Shown here: positions 13,416 through 25,966 of the stretch, piece after piece
How the letters are laid out: each line of letters starts with the position of its first letter
Numbering within the stretch: position 1 is the stretch's first letter
Source of the DNA: Onchocerca lupi
Lineage: Eukaryota; Nematoda; Chromadorea; Rhabditida; Onchocercidae
NCBI GenBank assembly: GCA_028564675.1
Contig: JAOVVO010000134.1
Location: forward strand, 1-64,000
Direction: 5' to 3'
DNA length: 64,000 nt
Notes under the pieces: generated by a model
What the model was told of the DNA's origin: nothing
Seen by the model: the letters and a program-made list of their open reading frames with translations, nothing else
The model's database searches: none
Translations under genes and position numbers: made by a program

Positions 13416-14594
13416 ATGAGATTTCCCCACATGGATAGTAATTCCAATGCTAACGGATTCGACGATCCTATGGAAAAACCTCCAAGTGAACCATTGTTGT
13501 CATATGCTGATTGGTTCGTATTGTTCTGTAATGTCCAGTTTGATAGTTATATCGATATTAATATGAAATACCGTTACTTCGAAATGTAAAGGCAAAAAGA
13601 TATGAAGGCATTGATCTGATGAATCTGTTGTCTTTCGTGCATAATTTGGCAACATGGGAAATTTTCTTCCGAACTACTCTTGAACTTACATTTTTCTTGA
13701 GTCATTTTGTTGAGCGAGAAACGATCGTGTAGTGAGGAGGGCAGTAGTAACGTTCTCAGTGGCATATTTGTGATATTTATTTCTTGAAAATGATGCATTA
13801 TTATGAAGGCATTGCTTTATTATACTTTTTAATTTGAAGCAAATTGAATCAACGAGCTATAAATGTTATCGACCAAGATATTCAGGCATCATTTCAATGT
13901 ATGAAAATTGCGAATGTTTAAGAAGAACAAGGCAAATAACTATTTTCATTGAGTCAGTAAATATTTTTGTGTGACAGCTTATTTATTATAGTGAATTACC
14001 AGAAATTCCGAAAACGACAACAAGTGGACAGTATTTTGAGTTTGAACAAATCGCTAATGGAATTGATGGTTACTTCGATGGAAATTCGGACACGGATGAT
14101 GAGAATTTCGGTGATAATGAGGTTGGCGATCTTTGATTTGCTAAATAGAAGTAGCTTTTCTGTATTATCAAAATATCCATTTTCTTCAACAGTATTTTTC
14201 AGGACGATTCATTCGTCTTCAATATGTGCCGCGTACGACGTTTTCGACGTTCATCAAAGAGTCCACCTGAGATCTATTCTTGTAAAAGGCTAGGAAATGG
14301 CAGAACCATGCATCACATAGATGTGAGCTCCTGATGCATTCCTTGCCGTTATCGTTCGTTCGTTAAGTTACATTGTGATCAGATAACTTATTCTTTTGAA
14401 TTAAATCATCCAAAAAATTATTGTCCTAATTGATTTTTAGTTATTGTAACAATGACTTGCAGACCGATGAGATTTGCAAAGAAGTAGAAGAGGAAGGATT
14501 AGATCCAGAGGACGTACTTTGTACTGTCCGTGAAGGTTATGTAAGGGCTCCACCTCTTGCTCAAGAAGACGATTTCGATGATGTCGATATATAA
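13416..14594 (+). CDS. Unrecognised acidic protein, 159 residues
   Basis: Four exons at 13416-13513, 13992-14121, 14203-14322 and 14463-14594 join in phase and give 159 residues ending at TAA. I do not recognise the family. The N-terminus is Asn/Pro-rich. The middle has an acidic patch (NSDTDDENFGDNEDDS) followed by a very basic stretch (CRVRRFRRSSKSPPEIYSC, in exon 3). The C-terminus has DEICKEVEEEGLDPEDVLC, then a conserved-looking REGYVRAPPLAQEDDFDDVD. No signal peptide or membrane segment is seen. Alternating acidic and basic blocks suggest a soluble, perhaps nuclear, binding protein, but that is inference. The start is chosen because it follows the T-rich acceptor at 13394. The donor after exon 2 (GTTGGC) is weak. 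Confidence 0.7.
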
Positions 14595-16032
14595 ATCACT
14601 CATTTCCATTTATAGTGGTCATCTGCTCAACATTATTATTGTTATGTTGCTTCTGATCTGTTCATTGCTATTAACGAGTTGTATCAGTACAATTCATTTC
14701 TGCCAGCTTCTGGAAGAGAGTTTGTCTGAGAAGGGCATAGCACGGGGATCTGTGCTGCCTTGTCGTTGTATTTCCTCCTTGCATTGTTTCATGATTATGC
14801 TTTGCTTCAATTGTTTCTTTTATCCATATAATTCACTTGTTTTATAGTTTGTATTGGTGCCTTTCGTAATTATTGTCATTAATTCTATAAATTCGCTGTT
14901 ATGTAAAGAGATAAATTTTTTCGTTAGATTTCATTTCTTGCTACTTAATTTGGCTTCATTCGAGAGGTACCATATTTCATGCTGGTACCACGTGTTGATT
15001 ATCTATATCACACAGAATATGTGATCAATTTTGACCAAAAAAAGTTCATAAGTAAGGCTCATTCTTCTAGAGGATTGATTGATTCATTAATAAAATTTCG
15101 GTTTCTAGGATATCTTTTCTCTTGCTATGTGTTTACTATTATATTACTGATATTTATAGAATGTTGAATTCGTATAACATAAGATGGTAATCCCCTATTC
15201 TGCGGTATTATCTTCACTTTCTATAAATCATCTTCAATTCTAATAATATCTATCCATTATTACAAATAAACAAAAAATATGGAGACTCAATTTACGAACT
15301 TGTACAATGTTTTAGCCAAGACATTTTTTCAATATCAGACGAGGAATTTATATCCTGAGTGATGTCGTACGGACAGGTGAATGTTAGCTTCGTAAGCTTT
15401 AAACTAATCTAGTCTGAAATTTTGGATTATTTTCTGTTAACATTGAAAATGATTCCCTGCGGTTGTAAGAAGACCGTATGATTTGCAAACATAGCTGGAA
15501 AATGAGATGGTTGTGCAATACAAGTCAGATCACGCTGTTCGCGGGATGATCACGAGTACTTCGATGCACAGTCATTCTATTAGTTTTAGATAATCGTGTT
15601 GGCAGGAGTAATCGGAAACATTTTCGAAAAGTTAATCTTTATTTTAATTTTTGGAAAAAATCCATGGAGAGTTAAAATGATCGCAGAAGCAAAACGTAAT
15701 ACGTTGGGTAAAGAGGGTACTTGAAGAAGGGGAAAAAGAAGGTGAACCTTTATAAAAATTGAAAGTATGCTAAAGAGAAACAGATGAACCCGCCGTCACG
15801 TAAGCATTGAAAATTTCTTATTAAGTGTCATCAAGCATTATTAAATATAATGTTGGATAAGCTGTCTAAGTTGCATAGGAAAAAAAAAAACCAGCAGATG
15901 AAGAGTAGATATACATTATAAAAAGCAAAGTTGTGAAATTAAGTAACATGGTTGAGAGAGAAAATCAAGAGGTAATGAGTTCATTTTATAAATTTTGTAT
16001 CGTTTAGGTCATTTGACTAAATTTTGTGTCGT
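14595..16032. other. Intergenic region between convergent genes
   Basis: This holds the 3' flanks of the acidic-protein gene (plus) and the sarcoglycan gene (minus). AATAAA-like motifs occur near 15265. The short open frames on the plus strand (for example 14557-14847) overlap the last exon out of frame or have no family resemblance. I see no gene here. Confidence 0.6.
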
Positions 16033-18924
16033 TTAGATCATTTGACCACCATCGGTGGATTGCTCCTCCGCATTGTTATCACTTGGATCGCTTTCAAAAG
16101 GATTTCTATATAAATGTAGTGATGAACCACAGGCTTTCGCTGCTTCCGCAACTGTTTGTTTACTCATCGGCATGACATGACCATCAAAGATTTTATCTGG
16201 ACTTATACCTGAAACAGTAGTTTTGAATATATTCGAAAAGTCTTATCAGTTATATTTCTTCCTCTTGATTAAAAGCAAATATCGAAATACCTGGATCGGA
16301 TAAATAATTCAGGCAGAATGTAAAAGGAATAAACGTACTCAAATGAACTCTCGATCCTTTTAGTAAAGGCGACCGAGAACCACGACTAGATGGATCAGCT
16401 CGAAGATTTTCTGGAGATGGATTCTGATTTGGCGATTTTGGCTGGAGGAATGTGTGGATCCCTGAAATTATAAAAGTCTTTTCAAATTAAATTTAACGAA
16501 TTCATTGAAGTTAATTTGATGACGAAAAAACAAACCAAGTGGAGTATGCGATTCTACCCTGTCCGAAGCCATTAGAAGCATTTGTCGTTGCATAGAAAGC
16601 TCACGTAAATGGCGTTGACTGTCGCGTACGCTTGCATATTCTTCCAACTGCTTTCTTAAAAAACATTTTCAGTGAGTAAGTTTTGCATACAATCAGCATA
16701 TCACTATTGCAGAAGGAAGTAAAAACAAAGCGTACTTTGGCGTTTTGTAGTCTCTCCAGTGTTGACCTTCGCGACGGCCAAAGAAAATAAGACTTAGAAG
16801 AATAAGTAAGAGGATACAACATACACCCATCATTGGAAACATCTAAATGATTATCCTTATAATCGTTTTCTTTTTCAATTCTATAGATGAAGTACAACGA
16901 GCTGACAAATACTAAAATTCAGACAAATTTTTTATGAAAAGCTCACTAAAAACGATTCCCAAAAATAGTATCTAGTGTGTAACACGGGAGTTTCCACTTT
17001 CGGTATGGACGAGGTAGATGGCTGATATTGATGATAAGGGGTATGTATTGTTTCTGCATCCGGTCTAATTACTTTTATCGACTTCTGTTGGAGTCCTGTA
17101 TCGTTACTGTGAATAGTTGGTGCTGTCACATTTTTCTGCAATAATTGTTAGTACCTTTTCAATTGCGAGATTTTTTCATTTCACGATTATTCAAGATGAA
17201 TCATTACTTCAATAAGTTTATTAAAGTAGACTGCTGAAAAAAAAAAAAGAAAAAAAACGTAGAAATTCTATCAGCCACTGTTTGATTATTTAATACCACA
17301 CACCTGTTGTTATCTTAGGCAAGACATAAGCCATGAATAATTTTTCTAAAAAGACCTAATGTGTCATCTTCAAACCATTTCACTTAAAATCGAGCAAGTG
17401 ATTACCACATGGAAATTACACCAATCAATTTGAAAAATTGGAGCGAAAAATTTGTTCAACGGTACAAGCTGATTCCTGCTGCAGTACTGCGGATTTCTCT
17501 GCAATCCACGTTCCAAATTTAGTACATTCACATGAAAGCGATTTTGCGTCCCAATTCGAACTATGCTTCTTAAAAAAATCATTGGACTGAACAATTCCAG
17601 TAAAGTTATAGGAAATAAATATTTCATAGAAATCTCAAGTAGCATCATGTACTCAATGGTTCTCTTAATCAAATCTGATTTTTCTTTTTTTTTTTCACAA
17701 GTTACGGCAGTAATAAGATACGATGATTATTTACCATTTTTGCATTGGAGTGTGACACAAACTTTATCAAATATATCGCAGCTTACCCAACTTTATGGCG
17801 CAAATCGAACTGGACATTTTGAGGTGGTGAATTTCCAGCAGCTAAAATTTGGAATATGTATGGATTCAGTCCTTTTCCTCTGAATGATTCTTTCATAGAT
17901 TTCTTCAACAGATCGATAGTTCGAGTGCGATCAATTAAAAGATCTTCAGGGTCATAATTTTTTATGTAAATTTCAGCAAACTGCTGCGTTGCATTACTGT
18001 ACTTTTCTAAAAAAAAAGAATTAAACATCATATCTAAAACAAGCACAGCGAGACTGAATACAATGGCATAGAGAATCGCAATGCAAAAGTCACATTTTTA
18101 TACCTACGATGTATATCTTACCATTATCATTCAAGAATATTTTTATATACTGCTCCGCTTTATCGTAATTATCAAGCCGTCGGGCAATAACATGTATGAC
18201 AACTTGATTAAGAGGCGAGACCACAGTACCATACAAATATCCAAGGGCTTTGTGCCTGGAGGGCATCAGATGCAACCATAATGGCAAAGCAGGGCGGCCA
18301 TCCAGGGAAGCGGACCATTTAACATCAACTGCAAAAACATCGATTCGCTTTCATTGATTTGTCTTCTTAGGAATAATTTTGTTACATTTCCAAAATATGC
18401 CACTTTTTGTGATTGAAAAAAGTACCGTAAGCCTAATGTGAAAAGGAAAGAATTCGTGCAGCAATTCGAAATTTAAAATAATAAACGACGGACGGTGAAC
18501 CGTCATCTTGCAATAATCAGCTGTCGTTGTGCATAAGAAAGGAAGGAATGGGAACGAAATATACAACTAGCCTTATTCATTTATTTCCTACTGCACCAAC
18601 TACCACAATTTTCCATTAGTTTATTGGTAGTGCGCATAAAATACAATAGAGAGAATAACATTATATTCCCATGACAATATACTGTTGATGATATCGTATC
18701 AAATTGAAGTCTCCAGGCCACTGCCTTTCAGCATGACAGAAATAAAAGAACAAAAATAATTAATTATTACTTGCTCGAGGGAAAAAGTTGCCGGAATGAA
18801 GTGTATAAATGAAAAATTCTCCTTTGGTTGTTCGTAATTCGAGTGGATTTATTGTTCGACGATCCTGAGCACAACAGAAATTGAAGAGTACAAATAAGGC
18901 AATGGATATAAGCCATCCAACCAT
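16033..18924 (-). CDS. sgca-1: Alpha/epsilon-sarcoglycan
   Basis: This is a single-pass subunit of the dystrophin-associated complex of the muscle membrane. The nine exons in order of translation are 18771-18924, 18122-18328, 17787-18006, 17406-17568, 16947-17135, 16736-16842, 16654-16536, 16461-16339 and 16208-16033. All are phase-consistent and give 485 residues. A signal peptide MVGWLISIALFVLFNFCCAQ comes first. The ectodomain has the family features DGRPALPLWLHLMPSRHKA and GYLYGTVVSP, an NAT glycosylation site, and FQIDWCNFHV, which resembles FRVDWCNVTLV of vertebrate sarcoglycans. A membrane helix lies near residues 315-332 and is followed by FGRREGQHWRDYKTP, like the CRREG-R-KRD juxtamembrane motif. 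The cytoplasmic tail is about 150 residues and Ser/Pro-rich. An upstream in-frame Met would bury the signal peptide, so the start at 18924 is preferred. Confidence 0.92.
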
Positions 18925-21657
18925 GATCACAAATCTGTTGACCGTTGCATCATGAAAACTTGGAGTAAAATTTTGTAAAAAAGATAGGCAGTGATAGTCA
19001 TTGTGATTAATCAAATATCTTTTCAGTTATCAATTGCTATTAATTCGAAATCCGATTTTTCAAAAGAAGGACTTGAAAACTGAACTTACCAGCTTCAAAG
19101 GATCTACCTTATTCAGGTTCTCTCACAAAGTAACTTGATCTTCTCTACGAGACTCAGACAAATGGAGAAGAGGCTCGATTCAACCTTTTTCATTTATTCA
19201 TTCATTGGCAACCACACCGTAAACAATCCATTGTTTCCTTAATAATTCTTCATTAGATTGCAATTGTTGAGAAATAAATTTACATTCAAATAACGAGTTT
19301 ATTTAGATTCCATATAGAAGCAGCAAAAAGAAATGATGCAATAGAGCTGTGAACATTACAACACATTCGAATGTTGCTCAGCCTAAAGTATCAGCTGTTC
19401 AAGTTTCGTTACACCGCCGCACGCCTCTTAACTTATTTCGCTTGAGACTCGACTCGGTGCTGAACAGAATTCATCGAGTTATGAATCTCTAAAGCTTTTG
19501 TATATTCCTCAGCGGAAAATTCGAAATTTTCTGTCAGTTCATTAAGCCTTAACGTTATGCTTTAGAAAAATAAATACAAATCCATCGACTTTTGATCGGA
19601 AAAATCACTCCGCATTGCATAAAATTATCAGCACTATATCAAGAAGCGCAAATTTACTTTACAATAAGACGCAGCATTCTAAAACAATTCTAAAATAACT
19701 AATTATTTAATAATATGTAATTAATGTCAATATAGCTTTGACAATTTGATCAGGAAGAAAATTGTTACCCCCTATTTCATTTCAATTACACCTTTAGTCT
19801 GAAAAAGGGCATGAAAGCAAGTGTAAAATTTTAGCTTTCATAGTAAATTGGTGAATAAAGGCCTATTAAACTATATTGTCTTTGGTAAAAAAATTCACCC
19901 GGCAATCTAATGCCAAATTTTCGAATTCTAATTTACCTCAGCAAGAAATTAGCCAAATGCTAAACGGCCATAAAGCTACAGGAGAAACAAATTAATTAGA
20001 CAATCACCCTAATTATCCTAGAAAACCAATTGTGGCTCATTTTCCTCAGATCTTTCCAAGGTAGGACTGCTCACAAACAGAATCAAAATTTATTGCAGCT
20101 CTTATAACTTTCTGTCAACTATTGTGAAAGAAGACTATGTTTTTTTAAAAATTTTTACAGATGGATCTCCTCAGGCGCATAATTCCAGATTTCGTTTCTT
20201 TATAGAAAAATAATTTGAAATGAAACTTGTTCTGAAAGACCGAATCTATTTATCCATGTAGGGTAGTGAGTAGATAATGAATCAGATCTTCTAAAAACTA
20301 AAAATATTTGTAATTTAGAAAATCCTTACATCCAGAAAAATGTGGTAAATTGCTGAGCACAACATATTTGAATACATCAATTTGTGATGTGCGTCCAAAT
20401 TTTCAATTATTATCCTATTTTATAAGCAATCGATATGCAAATTTGGAAACTACAGAATCAACAGCGCGCACATTTCAACTTTTGATGTGCCAACGAGTGG
20501 GTTGCTTTCGAAAGATAAGCTCTGAGAACGGATTCTATCAAAGCTTTATTGCTTTATTGCTCAAGCTTTATTGCTTCGCGAGGTCCTTTATTTCCTTAAC
20601 TTCTTTTCCACTCTTTTGATTTTAGACTTTTCAGAATAGCTAGTACGAATTTGATAATATTTGATAACATTGATACACTCATTGCTCAATCTTGATATAA
20701 AGGTTCCATTTTGTGATCGCAATTATCTGCTTTATATTCTTCTTTCATCCAATCATTGCGTCTCTCGAAGGTAGGTAAGTACACCGGAAAAAGCTGTGCA
20801 TAGACTTCCGTATAATCCTCCATCATCTATGTGCCAAAATTCCCGCGTGAAAAACTTCAACCTGACGTTCTGTCTTCTTGAACTGATGGGAAACCAGTTT
20901 TTATCGATTTATCAAAAACGAAGAGGGAGCTCCGCGGCGGTTAGACCAATAAAGGAAGTCGTGGACAGACTCATGAAGCAAGCAGGAAATAAACTCGACA
21001 GGATGAACCCGTATGCTGTAAATGCGACTAGAACACAGTAAGTACGGTAAGCCATACACCGTATCGTGTCAGGGGAAGAGTACCACCCAGGCTCCCTGAA
21101 AAAGTCATCTATGTAAAGTACGGTACTCCACACCTATCGCTATCTTTCCCGTCCTCTGCAGTCTATCTCTTCCGATAACACGGCAAGTCTCTCACATTTC
21201 TCTGCCCCCTCTTCCCACACTTCCTTCATTTTTATGTGTGATAAGAATTGCGTTCCTTGCAAAACATCCCGAGCCGCACTTTACCGATGCGCGTTATTCC
21301 ACGTGTTGCTAACTGAAGGGATTGGTAATTGATAGTGGTCAATTGGATTGTTAACGTGCGTATTAATTTTGACGTCTCAGTTCATACCTATCATTCCTGG
21401 AATAAATAGGGAAAGGTTGAGAGAATATTCGATAAACTGACTTTGTTAGAGGTATCTGTGTTCCGTTTCGTGTACAGTTGGTCAACTGGTAAGTTCGAGC
21501 ATCAACCCCGTCATTTCTGTAGGACAACTTTCGGCCATTCAATACTGCCCCATCCTTTAACCATCCTAGGAGCGCTGTAGACAAATCAGGCCATTCGTCG
21601 TTTGCAGATAATGTTACGTATGGCTATAGAGTGGGGCTCGTTTTATTATCCATGCTT

Positions 21658-21700
21658 TTTATCCCAACTACGTCACCACTGGTAAGGTAGTTGGGATAAA
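21658..21700. repeat. Perfect 14-bp inverted repeat
   Basis: The arm TTTATCCCAACTAC (21658-21671) is exactly complementary to GTAGTTGGGATAAA (21687-21700), with a 15-base loop. The loop side also repeats CTACGTCA just outside the right arm. No gene overlaps it. Confidence 0.9.
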
Positions 21701-23614
21701 CTACGTCAACTAGCAATTTCTCCTTCGCTTTCCACATAACTTAGTTCCAATGGATCTGTGCATTTTTCGTGGATATTTCTTCGTCATCAAGTCCATCCTT
21801 CAGTCATCATTTATTTTTTTCCAAATCTCCCTTCCAGTACTTCGGTTATGTCTAAAATATTACACAATGATTTGAGGAGTCATTAGGAATTTTCATTCTT
21901 TTATCTGCACACACAAAAAGAATATAACAGAAGACTTTCCATTATTAAAGATCTGGAAATTTATTGGAATATTTCTCATCTGCTCAATTTCGTACCATAA
22001 ACGTTATTCATTTCTATCATTTGCTTCGAACAGGGAGAAGATATCTGTTTTACAGATTTCTATAGACTACTTTTTCCAGTTTCACATTGAGCTGAGAACA
22101 GTATCTCCATTTGTTTCTCCGGTGGTTCTTTATTAATACTGAGTATTTTTGATTGAGGAGCGCATTGAGAAGTTGAAATATTTCCTCCTTCCTTAGTGCA
22201 CAATCATCTCCTGATTTAACCTGTTTGAAAGGCCTTAGAATGCGTAGGTAAAAGCTATCCTAGTAAAAAAATGTCCCTTTTTGCTGATCGCTATATTCGG
22301 TAACCATGAATCAGCTATCACGGAATGAATCGAAGTCGTAAAAAAGTGTCATCTATAAAGCTAAATCGGAAAACATTCTAGAGTATTAGAGAATATCATA
22401 TTTCGTGTATTTTTTTGAAACCATATGTTGACAGCTAATCACATCATCCGATCTTTTAAGAACTCAGTTGTTTCCATGTCTTATATTACATTCCTGGAAC
22501 TTTTGTGTGACGAGAAACACACCAATTAGTAACTTTCAGTATTTATCCCTCCTTTTGTAAATATCATTGTTCGATTTATTCCGTTGGATATTTCCAATTT
22601 TTCCGTGACCATCTCTATTCATAATTCGCTCACTTGGAAATGGCACTGAAATGCCTCAGCGAATTCTTCGCCTTCCTTTTAAATTTTTCGTCATTTCAAT
22701 TTCCTTTCACAATGTTTCTCGTTTCATACAATGTAATGGCTGATTCAGTTTTGCTCAAGTTTTGTTTGCTCCAGATCGACTGACGAGAAGAGTTGAAATT
22801 TCAAATTATTCCTTATTTCCCTGTTTTTTCAGTTAACCGTTCTTTCCCCTCCCCACCATCAGACATGATTTTTGAAACTGGACTTTTCGAACTTGATATC
22901 TCTGCTGCTTTTGCAAATTCTGTCTTTCCTGTAGCTGTCATTATGTGCCATCTTCCATATTCTACACAGAAGAGTACTTCTGATTGGCAGTGCATCTTGT
23001 TGTAGCTTCCATAATTATTGACGACATTCAGTTTTGCTGCATCTCTGTATTTACTGGTCATTTCAAAATTATTGTAGTATAGTGTCACATTCGTTACTCT
23101 AGAAATCAATAGTCAATGAAAAGTTACAAAATGTCTTGGATTATCGGCTTTAAAGGTCCTTTTGCGAATATTTCCCACAACCATCACAGTTTTTTGATCG
23201 ATGTAAAAGGTATGAGATTGGCTAATGAATTCGACGCCTATTGTTAATCTGCTATAGCGTTAGCGAAATCTTAGGATACTGTTTTCATCTATTTCTCACT
23301 TAATCAAACGTTTTGATCTTGGATTTCCTAATGGCTCGAATATCGACATCCTCTCCAATTTCTCGTCTTCTTTTGATTGGTCGAGAAAATTCCAGTCAGA
23401 AGTTTAAATTTATGTGTTATCGAACGAGATTCTATAGTGAATGACCTCGTAATTCTAAGTTTTAACGACTACTTGTCCACATCTATCCGTCCTAGGTTAA
23501 TCGATTAACGATTATAAGTTGACTTATTTCCACGTCATTATTTCCTGAGGAGTAGCTGATATGTAGAAAGATTTTTCTTCCTTCATTCTTGAAATTTTAT
23601 AAATTTGTTTTTTT

Positions 23615-23616
23615 AG
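23615..23616 (+). promoter_or_regulatory. Probable trans-splice acceptor
   Basis: GTTTTTTTAG lies 17 bases upstream of the ATG at 23634. Joining any upstream exon in frame would meet stops, which fits spliced-leader addition here. Confidence 0.5.
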
Positions 23617-23633
23617 AAAATCGTCAAAAATCG

Positions 23634-24563
23634 ATGCCGACCGGAAAAGAACAAGACAAGCGTGATAATTATAAGAAGCCTCAAAACAAGGTTTTTTTTT
23701 TTTTTTTTTATTATTGAACAGAGAGTTTCAAATATTAGAAAATAAATGTTAAAATTTTTCAACTGAGTCACAGTTTCTTCTTTGGGTGACACTGTATCTG
23801 TAGGGGTTTTCGACCGCTTCTTGGGAGGATCGTTTAGCGGATAATCGAGAGGAGGACGATGGCGCTATCACCGATCCAGAATTGATTGCTGAAAAAGAGT
23901 ATGCTCTGGAGCATGGTACTGAATTCGACGTGAATTTGAGTGGCGGAGGAGATCTTGCGATGGTGGTTGGCAGTGAGCCTGAACGTAAGTAGCTAATTTA
24001 AAATCATTAGCAATTCTGATATGTTCGAAATATTAGATTTGCTGTGAAAAATGATGGGTTAATGTTTTTCACTGGATGGTGGAATTTGAAGAGATTGATA
24101 TGATGTTGCTACATATCACAAGTGATTTGATCTGTGTCATGAATTCAAGAAAAAATGTCATGGTTGATTGCTGCCATTCACAATTGATCTCAAATATTAT
24201 TAATTTTTTATTCAAAGAAGAGAACTACAAAGTGGTTTATTGAAACACTCCTAGTTAATACTCGACAATATTTCAGTATTTACTTCATTTTCAGGAAAAT
24301 CCACCGATAAGGCGAAGAAAGACGCGCTGATTTCTGCTAAAATCAAACAAGCGAAAGCAGATCGCAAAGCACGTGGAAGAGGCGTTTCTGGAAGCATGTG
24401 CAAGAAGGATAAGGATATTTCATATGGTAATTGTGTATGTGTATTTCGATTTTCATAGAATATTTTGAAATTTTTGTTGTGATTTATTATCATTTCTCTT
24501 CTTGCATAATATCAAAAACATTCATGTTGTACCAGATTCGGGTAATAGTTTTGTAGAAATTTT

Positions 24564-24594
<31 letters not shown>

Positions 24595-25365
24595 GTAAAA
24601 TATTAATGTTCCATTTTTCATTCTTTGATATTCATTGCCTTTTTCAGGTGGTTTCCACACGCTCATGGATATGGACGTGTATTATGGGTTAGATGATGAA
24701 TACGGCACCTACATGTCGGATACGGAGGAGCCTTTTGATGGCCATGAAGACGGTTATGAAGGCGCTGTTTGCCAAGGTATTCATTTTTCTTAAGTTTTGT
24801 TGTTCTTTTGATTTAATGAGATAGTTTTCTGGATCTGGATGTTAACTGAGAATTGACTAGCATTTGAATTATGTGATATATTTTGTACTTTCAGATAAAA
24901 AGGAGAAGGTGGACCAGACGACAACTGATCTCATCAGTGAGGATGTAAACAAAATGTCTTTGAATGATAAGGATGAGGGAGAGGTAACATATATTTTATT
25001 CAGTAATCTTTTACTACAAATCGATCATCGGTAACTTTGTTAGTCATTTTAACCTGTCCTCATTTTCAAGGATTATAATTTCTATCTGCTAACTGCAAAA
25101 ATCTTTTTAGAAGCATCTTCTAAAAAGATTAGTTAATGATAAAATGATTAAAATCTAATGAAGTAATGCTCTTATGGTCTCAAATAGAATGAAGGAGAGA
25201 CATTTACTCTCCATATTGTATTTATTTACTAACATTCATTTTTGTGGATGATGAATCGTGAAGTTATTAGCATTCTAATTTCAGGATGGTGACCGTCCGG
25301 GACCGAGTCGATCGCATCATGGAACAAACGATGATGAGAAACCGAAGCGCCTCTACCGCATGTAA
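23634..25365 (+). CDS. Unrecognised charged protein, 222 residues
   Basis: Six exons at 23634-23690, 23804-23984, 24295-24426, 24648-24776, 24895-24983 and 25285-25365 join in phase and give 222 residues. I do not recognise the family. The protein opens with a Lys-rich stretch, then STASWEDRLADNREEDDGA and an acidic region. Next comes a basic stretch (AKIKQAKADRKARGRG) followed by MCKKDKDISYGGFHTLMDMD, then a Tyr/Asp-rich block (VYYGLDDEYGTYMSDTEEPF). The tail is polar and ends in KPKRLYRM. There is no signal peptide or membrane helix. The central block, rich in aromatic and acidic residues, looks conserved rather than low-complexity. A nuclear or RNA-associated role is possible but unproven. 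AATAAA at 25667-25672 is a candidate poly-A signal about 300 bases after the stop. Confidence 0.8.
25100..25130. repeat. Intronic perfect hairpin, 14-bp stem
   Basis: AATCTTTTTAGAAG (25100-25113) pairs exactly with CTTCTAAAAAGATT (25117-25130) around a three-base loop. It lies in the last intron of the charged-protein gene. Confidence 0.9.
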
Positions 25366-25896
25366 ATCTGTTGGTACTGAAACCGCAGATTTCTCTATTG
25401 ATGAATACTAACATACGTCGTTTTCTTTTACTGTTTTTGTCGGGTCTTAACTGTGCTAATCTTACGTCTGTGCTTTAATAGAATTGTGTATATACGGTTT
25501 CATCGATGATTTCAGGAGTATTGTTATCTATCATTGTTACTGAATTAAATTCATTCCATTACATTTGATGTGCGTCTTAACACAATTATTCTCCGTTCTT
25601 TCGATTGCACATATTTCAAATCCGACAGTGTTCGAAATTTACTTGGTTTCGAGACTTTTTGTGTAGAATAAATAATTTATTTTGTGGTAATAGTTTCCAG
25701 GACTGGGTTATTGATAAAAGATTCGTGTAACTCAACAGTACGCATTTGCAATAGTTGTTTGTGTTTCATTGCTTGCATGCAAGGGAAATTGTATTTATCG
25801 TAATCTTCGCTTCAGTCACATAGTGTTTCATCACTAAAAAAAATTTCGACACTCACAGAAGTTCGTGTATTTCCTAGACTTTATGTAAGTGCATAT

Positions 25897-25966
<70 letters not shown>

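Larger units (their letters stand above)
18925..23633. other. Long intergenic region between divergent genes
   Basis: About 4.7 kb separates the sarcoglycan start (minus) from the next gene (plus). Most of it is featureless AT-rich DNA. Two items stand out and are listed separately: a GC-richer exon-like open stretch at 20796-21041 and a perfect hairpin at 21658-21700. Promoters of both neighbours must lie here but cannot be placed. Confidence 0.6.
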
